64,000 bases of DNA from an uncultured Prevotellaceae bacterium (GCA_900315455.1 OMZE01000032.1:1-64000), one strand, 5' to 3'. Shown: positions 16,448 through 25,406, counted from the stretch's first letter. Made by a program: numbers and translations. The notes: generated by a model from the sequence alone, not told the origin.

Positions 16448-17425
16448 TTATTCTTTTTCGATGAGAAAATCCACCCGGCTTACGGCCATCTTCTCATTTT
16501 TCACAAACTGGGGCACCTTCACCAGATGCAATGGCAGCGTCTTCTGCGTGCTGTTTTCAATCTCGTCGTATCTCACCTCGATGACAAAGTCATCGCCTGT
16601 GATCTGGTCGGCGAGGTTGGAGCGTGTGACGAAGGTGACAGCCACTTGCTTGGGGAAGGTGAGGATCATCTTCCCCTCAGGCACTCCGACCGTAGAAATG
16701 GGCACCTCGACAGTCCTCTCGGTAATCAGGTCGGCAGAGGCGGTCACCGTCACGACGTCGGGCTCGAACTTCACACCGCTGATGCGCTGGAGCCTCACGG
16801 TGGTCTTCGCGTTCGACTTGATGTCGTCGAGGTTCACATACTCTGTCTTCACCGACGTGATGCCTTTCAGGATCTCGGAGGTGGAATAGATTTTCACGGA
16901 GTCGGGGGTGATGGTGGTCTTGACGAGGAAATAATTGTCGGCCGCCGAGACCTTGCCATAGATTTCCACAGGCACCTTGATATGGTCGCCGTTGTTGTAG
17001 TAGGCCTCTATGCGCTCGGGTTTCACGCTCAGCACCTGGGTAGACGAACTGATGCGCTGCTTCACCATCTTCATCACCTCTGAACTGGAGAGCGAGATGC
17101 GCCCATCGCTCTTGGCGTATTTCGTGAAGTCGGCCGTGATGGGTTTTATCTCGCTGTAGAAGAGTCTGGCAATATTATATCCATCGTCTCTCACCGTGAC
17201 CCTCAGCGTGTCGGTGCCGGTGTCGGTGATGACCACGTTCTTGGGCAGGTTGGTGATGATGAAAGGAATGGAAATCTCTTTCTCCATCGGCTCCTTGATG
17301 GTGAGCGCCACCCAGAACAGTCCGCTGATGATGAGAAAAAACAAAAAAACAAGAAACTCCTTACTCGCTAACCGTAATAAGGAGTTCCTGATAATTGACT
17401 TGAATCGTTTCCCTTCCCTGACCAT
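16448..17425 (-). CDS. YbbR-like (CdaR-type) membrane-anchored protein
   Basis: A 325-residue protein with one N-terminal membrane span (FLVFLFFLIISGLFWVAL, about residues 24-42) and an extracytoplasmic region of YbbR-type beta repeats (IPFIITNLPKNVVITDTG..., VPVEIYGKVSAADNYFLV, TVEVPISTVGVPEGK). Firmicute relatives (CdaR) regulate cyclic-di-AMP synthase; no cdaA is seen here, so that role is not assumed. It follows yajC by 6 bp in the nusB-yajC-ybbR-coaE run. Confidence 0.8.
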   Translation of the reverse strand: MVREGKRFKSIIRNSLLRLASKEFLVFLFFLIISGLFWVALTIKEPMEKEISIPFIITNLPKNVVITDTGTDTLRVTVRDDGYNIARLFYSEIKPITADFTKYAKSDGRISLSSSEVMKMVKQRISSSTQVLSVKPERIEAYYNNGDHIKVPVEIYGKVSAADNYFLVKTTITPDSVKIYSTSEILKGITSVKTEYVNLDDIKSNAKTTVRLQRISGVKFEPDVVTVTASADLITERTVEVPISTVGVPEGKMILTFPKQVAVTFVTRSNLADQITGDDFVIEVRYDEIENSTQKTLPLHLVKVPQFVKNEKMAVSRVDFLIEKE

Positions 17426-17431
17426 GTGTCA

Positions 17432-17761
17432 TTATTTGGACGGTTGACCAGCAGCCATCGACGAGGCATCGGCGAACACATACGACCTGTCGACCTCGAT
17501 GACCACGCCCCTGGCGATTTCCACCTCCACCTTGTTGGTGGTGGTGTCGATGCGTTTCACGGTGCCGTAGATGCCACCGCCAGTGACCACCCGCGAGCCC
17601 TCGGCAAGCGAGTTTTGGAAGTTGCGTATCTCTTTTTGCTTTTGTTGCTGTGGACGAATCATGAAGAAATACATAATGGCGAAGATGGCCACCATCATGA
17701 TAAGCATGCTCAGGCCGCCACCGCCACCTGCGTCTGCTTGAAGTAAGATTTGAGTGTTCAT
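17432..17761 (-). CDS. yajC: Preprotein translocase subunit YajC
   Basis: Accessory subunit of the SecDF-YajC complex. It has 109 aa, one membrane span (SMLIMMVAIFAIMYFFMI), then the family motif RPQQQKQKE and VTGGGIYGTVKRID. The Gly run DAGGGGGLS precedes the span. It lies 21 bp after nusB and 6 bp before ybbR, an order common in Bacteroidales. Confidence 0.95.
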   Translation of the reverse strand: MNTQILLQADAGGGGGLSMLIMMVAIFAIMYFFMIRPQQQKQKEIRNFQNSLAEGSRVVTGGGIYGTVKRIDTTTNKVEVEIARGVVIEVDRSYVFADASSMAAGQPSK

Positions 17762-17782
17762 TTGATGTGTTATGATTGATGA

Positions 17783-18733
17783 TTAATACTTCTTTGGCCT
17801 GAGGTCGTCGACCGGCTTGTTCAACTCACCGGTATCGACGAGGAAGCGGGCGATGGTGTCGAGCATCCCGTTGATGTATCCACCACTCTTGATGGTGGAG
17901 TAGAGTTTGGCCAGTCCCACATACTCGTTGATGGTGACGCTGATGGGAATGTTCATGAAGGTCATCATCTCGGCGATGGCAATCTGCATAATCACCACAT
18001 CCATATAGGCGAGACGCGAGAAATCCCAGTTGCGCGAGGCGTCGCTCATATAGCGCTGGTACTGGTCGGCATTGAGGATGGTGGCACGGAAGAGTTTCCG
18101 GGCGAACTCCTTGTCCTCATCGTCGTTATACTCGGGCAGCAGCTCCTGCTTCTTCCCGTTGGCAGGGTCGAACCGCTTGATGGTCTTCAGCACGAAGGTG
18201 TCGACAATCTCCTTGTCGTCGTTCCAGAAGATGCTCTTCTCCTCGAGCAGGGCGTCGAGGTCGTCGTTGTCCTGGATGATGGCCTTGTAGAGTTTGCGCC
18301 ACACCTCGCGGTCGGCATCATAGCTGTCGTCCTCGGCAGCCATATACTCCTGATAGATCTGGCTCTGCTCGATGAGACCGCACATCTTCCGTATGAACTC
18401 CACGTCGTTGCTCCAGGTAAGTTTCTGCTCATCCACATAGTCGAGCAGGGCATTGTTGTTCTCAAGCTGCAAGGCAAACCGGTTGTCAACGAATTTGGTG
18501 GAAGGCGCCGGCGTGCCCTCTCTGTTTGCCCTGTTCGTATTCACCTCCACCCTATGCCTCATTTCCTTTGATATGGCAACAATGAGCAACAGCAGGTAAT
18601 TGTAGAGCGAATACGCCTTCGAGAGGCTGAACATCAAGTCTTTCTCTGCATTGGTGAGATTGTTGCTTCCGTTTTGGTAATAAGCATAGGTTAACTGGAC
18701 AATCTTAATTCTGATTAATTCCCGGTTGATCAT
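17783..18733 (-). CDS. nusB: Transcription antitermination protein NusB, long form
   Basis: RNA-binding antitermination factor for rRNA operons. At 316 aa it is about twice the proteobacterial length: an extended N-terminal half (residues 1-190) and the NusB fold at the C-terminus (FARKLFRATILNADQYQRYM, MDVVIMQIAIAEMM, ISVTINEYVGLAKLYST, YINGMLDTIARFL). This long form is usual in Bacteroidetes. It leads the yajC-ybbR-coaE run. Confidence 0.92.
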   Translation of the reverse strand: MINRELIRIKIVQLTYAYYQNGSNNLTNAEKDLMFSLSKAYSLYNYLLLLIVAISKEMRHRVEVNTNRANREGTPAPSTKFVDNRFALQLENNNALLDYVDEQKLTWSNDVEFIRKMCGLIEQSQIYQEYMAAEDDSYDADREVWRKLYKAIIQDNDDLDALLEEKSIFWNDDKEIVDTFVLKTIKRFDPANGKKQELLPEYNDDEDKEFARKLFRATILNADQYQRYMSDASRNWDFSRLAYMDVVIMQIAIAEMMTFMNIPISVTINEYVGLAKLYSTIKSGGYINGMLDTIARFLVDTGELNKPVDDLRPKKY

Positions 18734-18763
18734 TGTGGAGTGTGTTTTTAGATTTTACTGATG

Positions 18764-18771
18764 CAAAAATA
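18764..18771 (-). promoter_or_regulatory. -7 box for the nusB operon
   Basis: TATTTTTG on the minus strand, 31 bp before the nusB ATG at 18733. Confidence 0.6.
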
Positions 18772-18865
18772 ATTGTTTTCCACATTATTTGCAAGAAATT
18801 ACTATAAAATATCGGATTTTTTGTATTTTTCAACATTCAGTTGGTGGTATTCTAAAAATTTTGAG

Positions 18866-18873
18866 TACCTTTG
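18866..18873 (+). promoter_or_regulatory. -7 box for rplY-pth
   Basis: TACCTTTG; the leader to ATG 18978 would be about 98 nt. Confidence 0.65.
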
Positions 18874-18879
18874 CACCGC

Positions 18880-18960
18880 TTTTTTAGCGCACACCTATTC
18901 CGATAGGTTTTCGTGTGATGGCGAATTAAGCAAAAACAATTCACTTAATTTAGAGTAACA
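18880..18960 (+). promoter_or_regulatory. Structured leader of rplY
   Basis: The leader can fold as CACACCTAT...ATAGGTTTTCGTGTG (about 18889-18916), followed by a second stem from GAATTAAG and CTTAATTT (about 18923-18953). Ribosomal protein genes are often autoregulated through such leaders; here this is inference. Confidence 0.35.
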
Positions 18961-18977
18961 CATTAAAAATTAGCAAA

Positions 18978-19589
18978 ATGAAAGAAATCAATGTCAAGGC
19001 CCTGAAGAGGGAAGGCACCGGCAAGAAAGCCGCCAAGGATTTGAGAAAACAAGGTTTGGTACCCTGCAACCTCTATGGTGAGGTGAAGGACGAGAACGGC
19101 AAGCCCGCCGCTCAGTGCATCGCCATTGCCGCCAAGGACCTCCGCAAGGTGATCTACACTCCCCATGTATATGTGGTGAACCTCGACCTCGAGGGTGAGC
19201 ACCGCACCGCAGTGATCAAGGAGCTCCAGTTCCACCCCACATCAGACGCCGTGCTTCACGTCGACTTCTATGAGGTGAACGAGACAAAGCCCATCACCAT
19301 TGGTATCCCCGTACATCTCGTGGGTCTGGCTCAGGGTGTGCGCGATGGTGGCCGTATGAACCTCTCTATCCGCAAGATCAACGTCACTGCTCCCTACAAG
19401 CAGATTCCTGAGTTCCTCGATGTAGACGTGACCGACCTCCGCATTGGCAAGAGCATCAAGGTGGGTCAGCTGAGCTATGAGGGTCTGGAGATGGCCACCA
19501 GCAAGGAAGTGGTGGTTTGCTCGATCAAGATGACCCGTGCCGCCTCGAAGAACGCCGCTGCTGAGGAGGAAGAGGCTCCCGCTGAATAA
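18978..19589 (+). CDS. rplY: 50S ribosomal protein L25/Ctc
   Basis: 5S-rRNA-binding ribosomal protein of the long Ctc type, 203 aa: L25 domain at residues 1-95 ([24 protein letters not shown], then [32 protein letters not shown]) and the TL5/Ctc C-terminal beta domain (VPVHLVG-like [16 protein letters not shown] through LSYEGLEM). It ends in an acidic tail (EEEEAPAE). pth follows after 11 bp, a conserved pair. Confidence 0.96.
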   Translation: MKEINVKALKREGTGKKAAKDLRKQGLVPCNLYGEVKDENGKPAAQCIAIAAKDLRKVIYTPHVYVVNLDLEGEHRTAVIKELQFHPTSDAVLHVDFYEVNETKPITIGIPVHLVGLAQGVRDGGRMNLSIRKINVTAPYKQIPEFLDVDVTDLRIGKSIKVGQLSYEGLEMATSKEVVVCSIKMTRAASKNAAAEEEEAPAE

Positions 19590-19600
19590 TCTCTCCCCGC

Positions 19601-20188
19601 ATGGACAAGTATCTGATTGTGGGCCTGGGCAATCCCGGTGCGGAATATGCCGAGACCCGTCACAACATAGGATATATGGTATTGGACGCTTTCGCGAAAG
19701 CGTCCAATATTGTTTTTGACGACCGCCGATACGGCTATGTGGCGGAGACTTCGCTGAAAGGCCGCAAGATCTTCCTGCTGAAGCCCACCACCTATATGAA
19801 CCTGAGCGGCAACGCCGTGAGATACTGGCTGAACAAGGAGAACATCGACGAGCACCGCATGCTGGTGGTGGTCGACGACCTTGCGCTGCCCCTCGGCACC
19901 ATGCGGCTGAAGTCGCGTGGCAGTGCCGGCACCCACAACGGGCTGGGGCACATCCAGCAACTCATCGGCCAGGACTACCCGCGCCTGCGTCTAGGCATCG
20001 GCAACGAGTTTCCCCGCGGATCGCAGGTAGACTTCGTGCTTGGCCGTTTTGGCGACGAGGAGCGCCCCCTGCTCACCCCCGTGATAGAAGCATCGGTAGA
20101 GGCCATCAAGAGCTTCGTGCTCGCGGGCGTCGACATCACGATGAACCAGTTCAACAAGCGCAAGCCCACCCTGCCATCCAATGGATAA
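19601..20188 (+). CDS. pth: Peptidyl-tRNA hydrolase
   Basis: Recycles tRNA from prematurely released peptidyl-tRNA. It has 195 aa. Motifs: [26 protein letters not shown], with the catalytic His and conserved Asn, [42 protein letters not shown], and RLRLGIGNE. Codons 27-36 hold a 30-bp perfect palindrome (19680-19709). Cotranscribed with rplY. Confidence 0.96.
   Translation: MDKYLIVGLGNPGAEYAETRHNIGYMVLDAFAKASNIVFDDRRYGYVAETSLKGRKIFLLKPTTYMNLSGNAVRYWLNKENIDEHRMLVVVDDLALPLGTMRLKSRGSAGTHNGLGHIQQLIGQDYPRLRLGIGNEFPRGSQVDFVLGRFGDEERPLLTPVIEASVEAIKSFVLAGVDITMNQFNKRKPTLPSNG
19680..19709 (+). promoter_or_regulatory. 30-bp perfect palindrome inside pth
   Basis: TATTGGACGCTTTCG followed directly by its reverse complement, then TTGTTTTTG. 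With GC-rich arms and a T-run 3' to it, it looks like an intrinsic terminator in the early part of the second operon gene. It could also bind a dimeric protein. Function is inferred. Confidence 0.5.
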
Positions 20189-20223
20189 CGGGGCTTGAAT
20201 CACTTACCACACCCTCACATCGA

Positions 20224-20634
20224 ATGGACAACGAGGCAAGAATAGACAAATGGTTATGGGCGGCCCGTATCTTCAAGACCCGCTCGATAGCCGCCGACGC
20301 CTGCAAGAACGGGCGCGTGACGATTGGCGGCATGAACGTGAAACCCTCACGGCCCGTGAAGGTGGGCGAGGTGGTGGACGTGAAGAAGCCACCGGTGACC
20401 TACTCGTTCAAGGTGCTGAAATGTATCGAGCAGCGAGTGGGTGCCAAACTCGTCCCCGAGGTGTATGAGAACGTGACCGACCCGCGCCAGTATGAGATAC
20501 TGGAGATGAGCCGCATCAGCGGCTTCATCGACCGTGCCCGTGGCACCGGCCGCCCCACGAAGAAAGACCGCCGCCAGATGGACGCCTTCGTAGAGCCCGC
20601 AATGTTCGGGTTTGATGACGATGATGACGAATAG
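20224..20634 (+). CDS. S4-domain RNA-binding protein (Hsp15-like)
   Basis: A 136-residue protein with an N-terminal S4 domain (RIDKWLWAARIFKTRSIAADACKNGRVTIGG, about residues 6-36, continuing to KVGEVVDVKK). Hsp15/HslR relatives bind stalled 50S subunits carrying nascent chains. The C-terminal part (RARGTGRPTKKDRRQMDAF) is basic and ends in a DDDDDE tail. It is 35 bp after pth, on the same strand; the grouping with pth fits ribosome rescue. Confidence 0.88.
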   Translation: MDNEARIDKWLWAARIFKTRSIAADACKNGRVTIGGMNVKPSRPVKVGEVVDVKKPPVTYSFKVLKCIEQRVGAKLVPEVYENVTDPRQYEILEMSRISGFIDRARGTGRPTKKDRRQMDAFVEPAMFGFDDDDDE

Positions 20635-20660
20635 GAAAAAGCATAACGGAGTGAGCAGCT

Positions 20661-20753
20661 GACTATTGTCTGAACTCCCGAACTCCTGAACTCCTAAACT
20701 CCTGAAACCTCGAACTCCTGAACTCCTTAAGTTGAGCGAACGCGAAACTTGAA
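20661..20753 (+). repeat. GAACTCCT-family repeat, right arm only
   Basis: TATTGTCTGAACTCCC, a run of CTGAACTC, CTAAACTC and CCGAACTC words (8 bp), then AAGTTGAGCGAACGCGAAAC. It lies directly between hslR and the terminator hairpin. Confidence 0.85.
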
Positions 20754-20759
20754 TACAAA

Positions 20760-20798
20760 AACAATCCCCTGTATCTCAGCGAGATGCAGGGGATTGTT
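20760..20798. terminator. Bidirectional terminator hairpin
   Basis: AACAATCCCCTG...CAGGGGATTGTT stem with a small GATGC/TATCTC-side bulge, between convergent genes (hslR and the barrel protein). The A/T flanks suit both strands. Confidence 0.75.
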
Positions 20799-20826
20799 CT
20801 ATCTGTTATCGAATGTTCGTAAGGTC

Positions 20827-23800
20827 TTAGTCGATCATCATGGGGCCACCGAAGCCACCACCAGGACGACCACCACCGAAGCCACCACCGGGACGGCCTC
20901 CACCGAAGCCACCGCCGCCACTGGGACGGCCACCGCCGAAGCCACCGCCGCCACCAGGACGGCCACCGCCAGGCATACCTCCCGGAGGCATACCACCGGG
21001 GAATCCGCCGCCGAAGCCTTGGCCCTGACCTCTTCTTCCACCACCGAAGCCACCAAAGGCATTGAAGCGATAGATGACATGGAGCATGGCATAGCTGTTG
21101 ATGGTGTTGTACTCGGTATCGCTTCTCATCATGGCATTGATGGTGCGGCTGAAGCTGCTCTGCTCGTGGAGGATGTCGTAGAACTGCAGGCTGACGGTGA
21201 GAGGCTTGCCCTTGAGGAAACCATGACTGATCTGCGCATTCCACAGCAACTCATTGGTATTGAGCGAAGTGTCGTTGTAGCCACGGCGAGAGTTCTCGCT
21301 GATACCAGTGGAAAGACTGGTACCCCAAGGCAAGTAGATATTGAAGTTGACTCCGTAGGAGAACATCCAAGTGTCGAGGTCGCTGGAACTCTGCAACTTG
21401 TTGCGGCCATGGGTATAGGTGAGCGAGCCATTGGGCTCCACCTCCAGCCAGGAGTTGCGGTACGACAAGGAGAGGCGCTCCATCACCGTCGTGGTGCGGG
21501 TGTAGTTCTTCTGCGAGGCATTGTCGAGGAAGAGGTAGCTCACGTTGTTGGCATAGCTCAGGTTGGTGAAGGTGTTCACATTCCAGAAACCGGTGCTGTC
21601 GATCGCGGTGTTGAACATGAAGGCGCCGTTGACGTTCCAGTTGCCGTTGATGTTCTCGGGGCGTGTGATGCGTCCACCTGTCTTCTCATTGTATGTCACC
21701 ATGTTGCTGATGCTGTTGCGCGTGGTGCTGAAGTTGACGAACGACATGATGGAACGCTGGTGGTTCTGGATATAGGTGTTGTAGAAGAGCTGGAAGCTGT
21801 TGGTGAACGAGGGCCTCAGTCCGGGGTTACCCTCAGTGATGTTCATCGGGTTGCTGTCGTCCCTGATATCGAGCAGGTCGGAGATATTCGGTTGTTGAGT
21901 CGTTCCACGATACTGGATGCGCAGGTTGCTCAACTGGTTGAAGCGGTAACGGAAGTCGAGCGTCGGCGACATATTGGTCACGTTTCTGACGATATCGGCG
22001 TTTACACCCTGATAATTCTGGATATAATGTGAGCGCAGCGGCTGCACCATGAATCCGGCATTGAGCTGGAACTTGGGATGAATCCATCGGTAGGTGAGCT
22101 GGATGTCGTGGGTGTAGTTGGTATACTCGGAATAACGGCTCAGGTTATCATCCTTGTAAGTCTCGAGCGGGTCGGTCAGACGCGAGAGATACGGATCCCA
22201 TGTACGGTATCTGGGAACGATGAAGGCGAAATCTGGTCCGGGGGTGATACCGCTATTCTGGATATCGTAGGTGGCGCGGTCGCTCTCATTCACGCTATAG
22301 CTGTATTTGTAGCTCCACTGCAAGAACATGGTGCGGGTGAGGGGCTCGGTATAGGTGGCCTGGAGCGAATAACCCTTCCTGGTACTTGGAGTGAGGCTAT
22401 AGCGGTTGGTAATGGTAGCGGGCATATAGGTGGAATCAAGTCCCATCTGATAGTAATACACCCTGCTGATGGCGAAACTTGTATTGTCGTTGTCGCTGTA
22501 GTTGCCATCCACACGGAGGGTGAAGTTGCGGCCACGGTTGTTGAGTTTGCGGTTGAACTGCAGCATACCGTTCATGCTCTTCGAATCGCCGTAGGAGAGG
22601 TTGATGGTGCGCTGGCTGTTCACCAACACGCCATTGCTCTCAAGGACCTTCATCTGCAAGGTGTCGAGAGGATCGGCAACATATTTATAAGGATCATCGT
22701 TGTAAGAGCCCGACCTGTTGCTCTGGTTGCCATCGTTCGACGAGATGGTGAAGCTGGGGCGGAACATGATGTTGGTCATGGTGTCGGGCATCCACTCCAG
22801 GCGCATCTGTCCGTTCCATGAGTTGCGGCGGGTGTAGTTCTGGTTGACGCTGTTGCTGAAGCTCTTCGTAGTACCCACAAAGTTTTCTGTAGACTGCTTC
22901 GAGAAAATATCGCCATCGCTGTGGTTCCACCTGATGCTACCGTCAATCTCAAGTTTGTCGGTATCCTCGTAGTTGAACTGCAGACCGAGCATCTTGGTGG
23001 AGTTGCGGCCATTGCTGTTGCCACCCATTCCGCCTCGACGGCCACCGCCACCACCATAGAATCCCTGGTCGTTGACGTTGTTGGCGCTTCCCATGAGCAT
23101 GACCCTGTACTTCTCCTTGAAGAGGGCGCCCATTCCACGCTCGGCATAACGTTCCTTCGTTCCGATACCGAGGTCGACATTTCCGAAGAAGCCCTTGTTC
23201 ATACCTGCCTTGAGGCCGAAGTCGAGCACGGTCTGCTCATCGCCGTCGTCGATGCCGGTGATACGTGCCAGGTCGCTACGCTCGTCGTAGGCCTTGATGC
23301 GGTCTACGATAGAGGTGGGCAGGTTCTTCAGGGCTGTCTGGGTGTCGCCAGTCATGAACTCCTTGCCGTCGACCTTGATTTTCTTCACTTGCTTACCATT
23401 GATGGTGATTTTACCGTCGTCATCTACTTGTGCGCCAGGGAGTTTCCTCACCAGCTCCTCAATCACGGAGCCCTCAGGCACGCGGTAGGCAGCCGAGTTG
23501 TAGACGAATGTGTCTTCCCTCACCACCACCTTTGCAGCCTGTCCGGTGGTTGTCACTCCTTTCAGCAAGATGGCGTCGGGACTGAGCGTGAGGTTGCCCA
23601 TGTCGATGTCCTTACCGTCGACCACCGTGACGTTCTTGGTGAGCGTTGTGTATCCCACGCTGGTGACCTTCACGATGTATCTGCCGGGCTTCTCGACAGG
23701 GATCTTGAAATAGCCGTTGTCGTCCGACAAACTGCCGGCGACAAAGGAGCTGTCGGGTTTCAACAGTTGCAAAGTGGCTTGGAACACACCTTCATTGTTT

Positions 23801-23898
23801 TCTTTGTCAACAAGTTTTCCTGTGACGCTTTGTTCTTGGGCATATGCGGAGGCTGTGAACAGCAACATCGCACATAGGCACTTCATAAAATTCTTCAT
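20827..23898 (-). CDS. TonB-receptor-like outer membrane barrel protein with Gly-rich tail
   Basis: A 1,023-residue exported protein. Signal peptide MKNFMKCLCAMLLFTASAYAQ, carboxypeptidase-regulatory-like beta-sandwich at about residues 25-105 (VTGKLVDKENNEGVF..., DDNGYFKIPVEKPGRYIVKVTSVGY), a plug-like region (about 110-215, IEELVRKLPGAQVDDDGKITINGKQVKKIKVDGKEFM), and a large barrel of aromatic-rich strands, matching the outer-membrane beta-barrel family OMP_b-brl_3. No SusD partner is nearby, so the substrate is unknown. Odd point: after the last strands (YRFNAFGG) come ~70 residues of GGGRPGGGFGG repeats instead of a terminal Phe. Confidence 0.85.
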   Translation of the reverse strand: MKNFMKCLCAMLLFTASAYAQEQSVTGKLVDKENNEGVFQATLQLLKPDSSFVAGSLSDDNGYFKIPVEKPGRYIVKVTSVGYTTLTKNVTVVDGKDIDMGNLTLSPDAILLKGVTTTGQAAKVVVREDTFVYNSAAYRVPEGSVIEELVRKLPGAQVDDDGKITINGKQVKKIKVDGKEFMTGDTQTALKNLPTSIVDRIKAYDERSDLARITGIDDGDEQTVLDFGLKAGMNKGFFGNVDLGIGTKERYAERGMGALFKEKYRVMLMGSANNVNDQGFYGGGGGRRGGMGGNSNGRNSTKMLGLQFNYEDTDKLEIDGSIRWNHSDGDIFSKQSTENFVGTTKSFSNSVNQNYTRRNSWNGQMRLEWMPDTMTNIMFRPSFTISSNDGNQSNRSGSYNDDPYKYVADPLDTLQMKVLESNGVLVNSQRTINLSYGDSKSMNGMLQFNRKLNNRGRNFTLRVDGNYSDNDNTSFAISRVYYYQMGLDSTYMPATITNRYSLTPSTRKGYSLQATYTEPLTRTMFLQWSYKYSYSVNESDRATYDIQNSGITPGPDFAFIVPRYRTWDPYLSRLTDPLETYKDDNLSRYSEYTNYTHDIQLTYRWIHPKFQLNAGFMVQPLRSHYIQNYQGVNADIVRNVTNMSPTLDFRYRFNQLSNLRIQYRGTTQQPNISDLLDIRDDSNPMNITEGNPGLRPSFTNSFQLFYNTYIQNHQRSIMSFVNFSTTRNSISNMVTYNEKTGGRITRPENINGNWNVNGAFMFNTAIDSTGFWNVNTFTNLSYANNVSYLFLDNASQKNYTRTTTVMERLSLSYRNSWLEVEPNGSLTYTHGRNKLQSSSDLDTWMFSYGVNFNIYLPWGTSLSTGISENSRRGYNDTSLNTNELLWNAQISHGFLKGKPLTVSLQFYDILHEQSSFSRTINAMMRSDTEYNTINSYAMLHVIYRFNAFGGFGGGRRGQGQGFGGGFPGGMPPGGMPGGGRPGGGGGFGGGRPSGGGGFGGGRPGGGFGGGRPGGGFGGPMMID
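20835..21055 (-). repeat. Coding tandem repeat for Gly-Arg-Pro tail
   Basis: Degenerate 21-45-bp DNA repeats encode FGGGRPGGG units at the C-terminus of the barrel protein. Such a low-complexity repeat may vary in length between strains. Confidence 0.75.
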
Positions 23899-24201
23899 CT
23901 TTTTCCTGAATGCTAATAATCACCTATTAAAAAATAATAAGCAAGTTAGTATAAGTACGATAGTTGATTGTTTGACGAAGCAAACGGCGTATGGTTTAAA
24001 CTCCAAGCGAAAAAAAATACGAAACTGCGGCACGAAAGCCGAAAAATGCCGCTGTCGGAGAAAAAAAGTGGAAAAAGATTCATCAAAAGCGCAAAAATGC
24101 GTATTTTTGCAAAAACAAAGGATTTGAGCGTCCATTTTTCACCCTCTACTTCAGGATACGGGAACGACCAATTGGGTATTATATATAAATAAGGTAAAAA
24201 A
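23899..24201. other. Divergent intergenic region
   Basis: AT-rich stretch between the divergent barrel gene and aroB. It contains the aroB promoter box (24102-24109) and no gene, repeat family or clear operator that I can see. Confidence 0.5.
24102..24109 (+). promoter_or_regulatory. -7 box for aroB
   Basis: TATTTTTG; the leader to ATG 24202 would be about 85 nt. Confidence 0.5.
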
Positions 24202-25290
24202 ATGTCAGAAAAAGTCATCTTGTCACAAACACTGTTCGAGGATTTGGCCATTGCCATCTCCGAATGCAGTCATGACCGAACGTTTGTGCTCACCGACACC
24301 ACGACGCAACAGTTGTGCTGGCCCCTGCTCAAGGATTTCGCGGGCTTGCGCCACGCCACCCACATCGTCATCGGTGCCACCGACACCCACAAGAATATCG
24401 ACACCCTGGCTACGGTATGGCAAGCCCTTGGCGAGGGAGGCGCCACGCGCCACTCCTGCATGATTTGCCTTGGCGGCGGCATGGTGAGCGACCTGGGCGG
24501 GTTTGCCGCCTCCACCTTCAAGCGCGGCATCAACTACATCAACATCCCTACCACCCTCCTATCGATGGTCGACGCCTCGGTGGGCGGGAAGACCGGCATC
24601 AACTTCAACGGACTGAAAAACGAGGTGGGCGTGTTCAGCCAGCCCCAACAAGTGATCATCCATACCCAGTTCCTACGCACACTTGACGAGGAGATCAAGC
24701 ACGGCCTCATCTCCGACGACAACACCTGGGCCGAACTGCTCAACTTCGACCTTGCACGGCCCGACCTTGCCCAATTGCAGGAAATGGTGGGCCGGTCGGT
24801 AGCAGTGAAAGCACGCATCGTGGAGGAAGACCCGCATGAGCACGGCATCCGCAAGGCGCTCAACCTGGGCCACACCGTGGGCCACGCCTTCGAGTCGTGG
24901 GCCATGCGTCACCAGCAGCCCATCCTACATGGCTATGCCGTGGCCTATGGACTGGTGTGCGAACTCTATCTGAGCTGCCTGCTCACCCACTTCCCCACCG
25001 AGAAGATGCGCGCCACTGTGGCCTATATCCGCGACTACTACGGCAAACTGCCCATCACCTGCGACGACTATCCCGAACTGCTTGAACTGATGCGCCACGA
25101 CAAGAAAAACGTCGCCGGAAGCATCAACTTCAACGGACTGAAAAACGAGGTGGGCGTGTTCAGCCAGCCCCAACAAGTGATCATCCATACCCAGTTCCTA
25201 CGCACACTTGACGAGGAGATTCATGCGCGAGGGATAAAAAGTCACCCATGTATGAACAAAAAAAGTCACAGAGGTATAAAAAAAGCATAA
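24202..25290 (+). CDS. aroB: 3-dehydroquinate synthase with rearranged C-terminus
   Basis: Second step of the shikimate pathway (DAHP to dehydroquinate). Residues 1-306 are normal: CLGGGMVSDLGGFAASTFKRG, VDASVGGKTGINF, the metal-site region WAELLNFD, LNLGHTVGHAFE and HGYAVAYGL. Relatives continue DKKNxxGxINFTLLGxxGxI; here DKKNVAGSINF is followed by NGLKNEVGVFSQPQQV, an exact copy of the enzyme's own residues from about 133. The cause is a perfect 100-bp direct repeat (24596-24695 and 25121-25220). After it a short unrelated tail (HARGIKSHPCMNKKSHRGIKKA) ends the frame. The last ~40 family residues are missing, so activity is doubtful. Confidence 0.85.
   Translation: MSEKVILSQTLFEDLAIAISECSHDRTFVLTDTTTQQLCWPLLKDFAGLRHATHIVIGATDTHKNIDTLATVWQALGEGGATRHSCMICLGGGMVSDLGGFAASTFKRGINYINIPTTLLSMVDASVGGKTGINFNGLKNEVGVFSQPQQVIIHTQFLRTLDEEIKHGLISDDNTWAELLNFDLARPDLAQLQEMVGRSVAVKARIVEEDPHEHGIRKALNLGHTVGHAFESWAMRHQQPILHGYAVAYGLVCELYLSCLLTHFPTEKMRATVAYIRDYYGKLPITCDDYPELLELMRHDKKNVAGSINFNGLKNEVGVFSQPQQVIIHTQFLRTLDEEIHARGIKSHPCMNKKSHRGIKKA
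24596..24695 (+). repeat. 100-bp direct repeat in aroB, copy 1
   Basis: Native copy, encoding INFNGLKNEVGVFSQ onward within the catalytic core. Identical to 25121-25220. Confidence 0.97.
25121..25220 (+). repeat. 100-bp direct repeat in aroB, copy 2
   Basis: Identical to 24596-24695, in the same reading frame, starting at GCATCAACTTC, a natural microhomology with the expected GSINF codons. The sequence after it (25221-25290) is not aroB-like. Confidence 0.97.
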
Positions 25291-25398
25291 AACACCTAAA
25301 AAGTCCAAAAATGTTGTCAATTCATCACAAAATAGGAAAATTTACGATTTTTAAGAAATAAATATTGAAAAATCCTTTGTCGTTTCGGAAAGAGTTTA

Positions 25399-25406
25399 TA
25401 AATTTG
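25399..25406 (+). promoter_or_regulatory. -7 box for secreted-protein cassette 1
   Basis: TAAATTTG; the leader to ATG 25575 would be about 160 nt, with a small GTGT..ACAC stem near 25432-25451. Confidence 0.55.

Noticed and set aside
20749-22032. 427-codon open frame opposite the barrel protein
   Set aside because: Thr/Ala low-complexity translation of the Gly-repeat complement; it also runs over a terminator and a repeat.
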